From the NCBI GenBank assembly GCA_964538875.1, contig CAZIHO010000090.1, positions 1 to 14,868 of the forward strand: a stretch of 14,868 nucleotides of DNA, written 5' to 3'. Positions 13,366-14,868 of the stretch are shown here, piece after piece (the first letter of the stretch is position 1; every line of letters begins with the position of its first letter). A program made the position numbers and the translations under genes. The stretch is from CAZIHO01 sp964538875 (GTDB taxonomy: Bacteria > Pseudomonadota > Gammaproteobacteria > Chromatiales > Chromatiaceae). The notes below the pieces were generated by a model. It was not told the DNA's origin, searched no databases, and worked only from the letters and a program-made list of their open reading frames with translations.

Positions 13366-14505
13366 CTAATCCCAGGGCCGGCACACCAGGGTCGCGTTGT
13401 GGAACAGAGGGTAGCCCCATTCACTGATGCTGCCGATTTCGCCCAGCGACAGGGCGCCCACCAGCCGGCCGGCGCCCGCCTCCCCGGCCAGGCGAGCTAA
13501 TTCGCTAGCGGCGTCAGCCCCCAGGTGCAACCGGCGGCCGGCGCAGTAAAAGGTAAGCAAGTCCCGTTCACCGAGGGTGCCGAAACCTTTCGACAGCATC
13601 GAGGAGATGCGGCGCACACTGCGCACCGTATCGACTTCGGGGGCCCGCAACAGGGTCAGCATGGAATTGGCGGGCACCTCGCCGACGCAAAATAGGGAGC
13701 CATCCTCTTCCAGGGCCACCGGAATGCGGACCACCAATTCGTCGTTGGCGAGCAGAATGCCGAACGGAAAATGAATGGCGTATTGATAGAAATTTTCCCG
13801 GGTCAGGCCGATTTGGTATAGGGAACCCACCAGTTCCTGGTATACCTCGAAGGCCGGCCGCCATTCGATGCTGATGATCCGATTCCCCTCGGTGGCGGTG
13901 GCGGTAATGAGTTCCTTGGGAGCCAGGTAGCCATGATCCATGGCCGCACCACGGGACCCAGGCAACAACAGGCACAGCAGGCCGTTGCCCAGAGTCCGGT
14001 CCGCATCAAACAAACAGGGCATGGGCTGAAAGGTTTCACTGCCGGCATTGACCCCGGCGTAGGCCACCCGGTCCGCCAAGCCCAGATAGAGGCTATCCAA
14101 GATGGAGCCGATATTGGGCACCATGGCGTCGAAAATCATGAACAGGGTGGCGGGGCTAGCACCCAAGAGGGGCTCGATGACTGCCGCGACGCGGGCGGCG
14201 GCCAACTCCGGCTGCTCCGGCAGATCCGCCACCAGACGCACTTGAACGTCCGGCCCATGGGGCAACAGCCAGGCGCCCCGCTGATGAAAATCCGAGCCCT
14301 CCACGACGGCCGGGAACACCGCCCCCGCCAACTGGAGCCCTGCCTCGACGCAGACTTCCCGCAGCACCGGGATCTGCTCCCGCTCCGCTTCCGGCATCAA
14401 CGCCAGCACTCCCTGGGGGGCTTGGGCACCGCGCCAAATCGCCAGGGCGTCGCTCAGCGCAGCCCGGTTCAGTTGGGGACAAAACAGGGGACGATGGATA
14501 CTCAT
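13366..14505 (-). CDS. FIST-domain sensor protein, NosP-like
   Basis: The 379-residue product is made entirely of a FIST sensory module: FIST_N over about residues 30-215 and FIST_C over about 220-370. Diagnostic segments include the FDAMVPN...LADRVAYAGVNAGSE stretch (125-157) and the C-terminal block GALSLGEIGSISEW ending in PLFHNATLV (366-374). It has no membrane segment or signal. FIST proteins of this size encoded next to a soluble hybrid kinase include NosP, a haem protein that binds nitric oxide and controls its partner kinase, for example in Pseudomonas aeruginosa and Legionella. Histidines 74, 83, 191, 245, 327 and 369 are candidates for a haem ligand; I cannot tell which, if any. FIST domains have also been proposed to bind amino acids or other small ligands. 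The ATG has GGGAG seven bases upstream. The domain call is firm; the NosP assignment is inference from architecture and context. Confidence 0.88.
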   Translation of the reverse strand: MSIHRPLFCPQLNRAALSDALAIWRGAQAPQGVLALMPEAEREQIPVLREVCVEAGLQLAGAVFPAVVEGSDFHQRGAWLLPHGPDVQVRLVADLPEQPELAAARVAAVIEPLLGASPATLFMIFDAMVPNIGSILDSLYLGLADRVAYAGVNAGSETFQPMPCLFDADRTLGNGLLCLLLPGSRGAAMDHGYLAPKELITATATEGNRIISIEWRPAFEVYQELVGSLYQIGLTRENFYQYAIHFPFGILLANDELVVRIPVALEEDGSLFCVGEVPANSMLTLLRAPEVDTVRSVRRISSMLSKGFGTLGERDLLTFYCAGRRLHLGADAASELARLAGEAGAGRLVGALSLGEIGSISEWGYPLFHNATLVCRPWD

Positions 14506-14530
14506 GGGAACTCCCGCATGGTCAATGCGA

Positions 14531-14554
14531 ATGAGTCATTGGGCAGCAGCCCAA
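14531..14554. promoter_or_regulatory. Adjacent palindromes in the leader of the FIST-kinase operon
   Basis: ATGAGTCAT (14531-14539) is a perfect odd palindrome, and TTGGGC-AGCA-GCCCAA (14539-14554) is a perfect six-pair stem with a four-base loop directly beside it. They lie about 25-50 bases before the FIST start codon, so they could be a regulator site or a leader hairpin in the mRNA. They do not match the FNR/Dnr box (TTGAT-N4-ATCAA) expected for a nitric-oxide regulon. Confidence 0.35.
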
Positions 14555-14741
14555 CTCCTCCGGGGATGGACCTGGGAAATCTGCAAACAACACATAAATT
14601 CCTTGCATCCACCGGCGCTCCTGGCCCTGATTATGGGACGGCAGCCAAGCACTCCCGAGTCAGCCGTGACGCTGAATCCCCGATCGATCCAAGTCACTGC
14701 TAAAAGGACACCCATTGTTGCACAGGAACCGGGAGGTTGAA

Positions 14742-14868
14742 ATGTACCGGACGGAATTCACCTCGCAACCCTGGAAGGTCCAGATCAGGATTCACCCCGG
14801 CCGACCAACGGCGCTCGCCAGGGTCTGGACAAATCTATTCTGGCTTCCTGGTCCCGAGCCCCATTTGG
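14742..14868 (+). CDS. Start of an unidentified gene, cut by the window end
   Basis: An ATG at 14742 preceded by GGGAGG with a five-base spacing opens a frame that stays open for 42 codons to the last base of the window. The encoded start (MYRTEFTSQPWKVQIRIHPG) has no signal peptide and matches no family I can name. The ribosome binding site is the best evidence that it is real. It is divergent from the FIST-kinase operon, sharing a 236-base intergenic region with it. Confidence 0.5.
   Translation, partial: MYRTEFTSQPWKVQIRIHPGRPTALARVWTNLFWLPGPEPHL

Noticed and set aside
13365..13424. Longer start for the hybrid kinase at 13424
   Set aside because: It would overlap the conserved C-terminal end of the FIST gene; the ATG at 13364 immediately follows that gene's stop.
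1..14868. CRISPR array, tRNA or rRNA genes, transposase or phage genes
   Set aside because: I looked for regular direct repeats, cloverleaf-type sequences and mobile-element proteins on both strands and saw none. The ATTGAGCA copies are too few and too irregular for an array.

Overview
The window is GC-rich, Gram-negative chromosomal DNA with dense, mostly short-spaced genes. A class I polyhydroxyalkanoate synthase, an MlaA/VacJ-family outer-membrane protein, a lipobox-bearing metallopeptidase and a YhhQ-type queuosine-precursor transporter point to a proteobacterium, most likely gamma- or betaproteobacterial. I cannot name a genus from sequence alone. A run of exactly 100 Ns (8558-8657) marks a scaffold gap, so this is a draft assembly.

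Layout, left to right. Positions 1-368 hold no convincing gene: the first ~100 bases are AT-rich, followed by inverted and direct copies of ATTGAGCA. Next come phaC (369-2210, -) and, upstream of it on the same strand, a predicted zinc aminopeptidase lipoprotein (2295-3377, -). Divergent to these is an exported thioredoxin-like protein (3557-4090, +) with a palindrome over its probable promoter. Convergent to that is a two-gene unit read leftward: an RCC1-repeat protein with one membrane anchor (4841-6103, -), then a membrane-anchored protein of unknown function (4103-4819, -). A terminator near 6180-6215 separates it from another leftward pair, a two-domain GNAT acetyltransferase (7027-7896, -) whose stop overlaps the GTG start of a YhhQ/QPTR transporter (6236-7027, -). 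Upstream lies an exported, low-complexity protein (8111-9079, -) interrupted by the assembly gap, which sits between two recognisable copies of a 22-residue repeat.

On the + strand follow an MlaA-like protein that lacks the lipobox cysteine (9420-10133) and a divergent phosphohexomutase (10204-11694). The right end carries a tightly coupled leftward operon: a FIST-domain sensor resembling the NosP nitric-oxide haemoproteins (13366-14505, -), then a soluble hybrid histidine kinase with its own receiver domain (11700-13364, -). A truncated gene with a strong ribosome binding site starts at 14742 and runs off the window.

The most coherent functional system is the FIST sensor plus hybrid kinase, a plausible gas- or ligand-sensing phosphorelay. 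The least explained loci are the RCC1-repeat/anchored-protein operon and the repeat protein broken by the gap. I saw no tRNA, rRNA, CRISPR array, transposase or phage gene.
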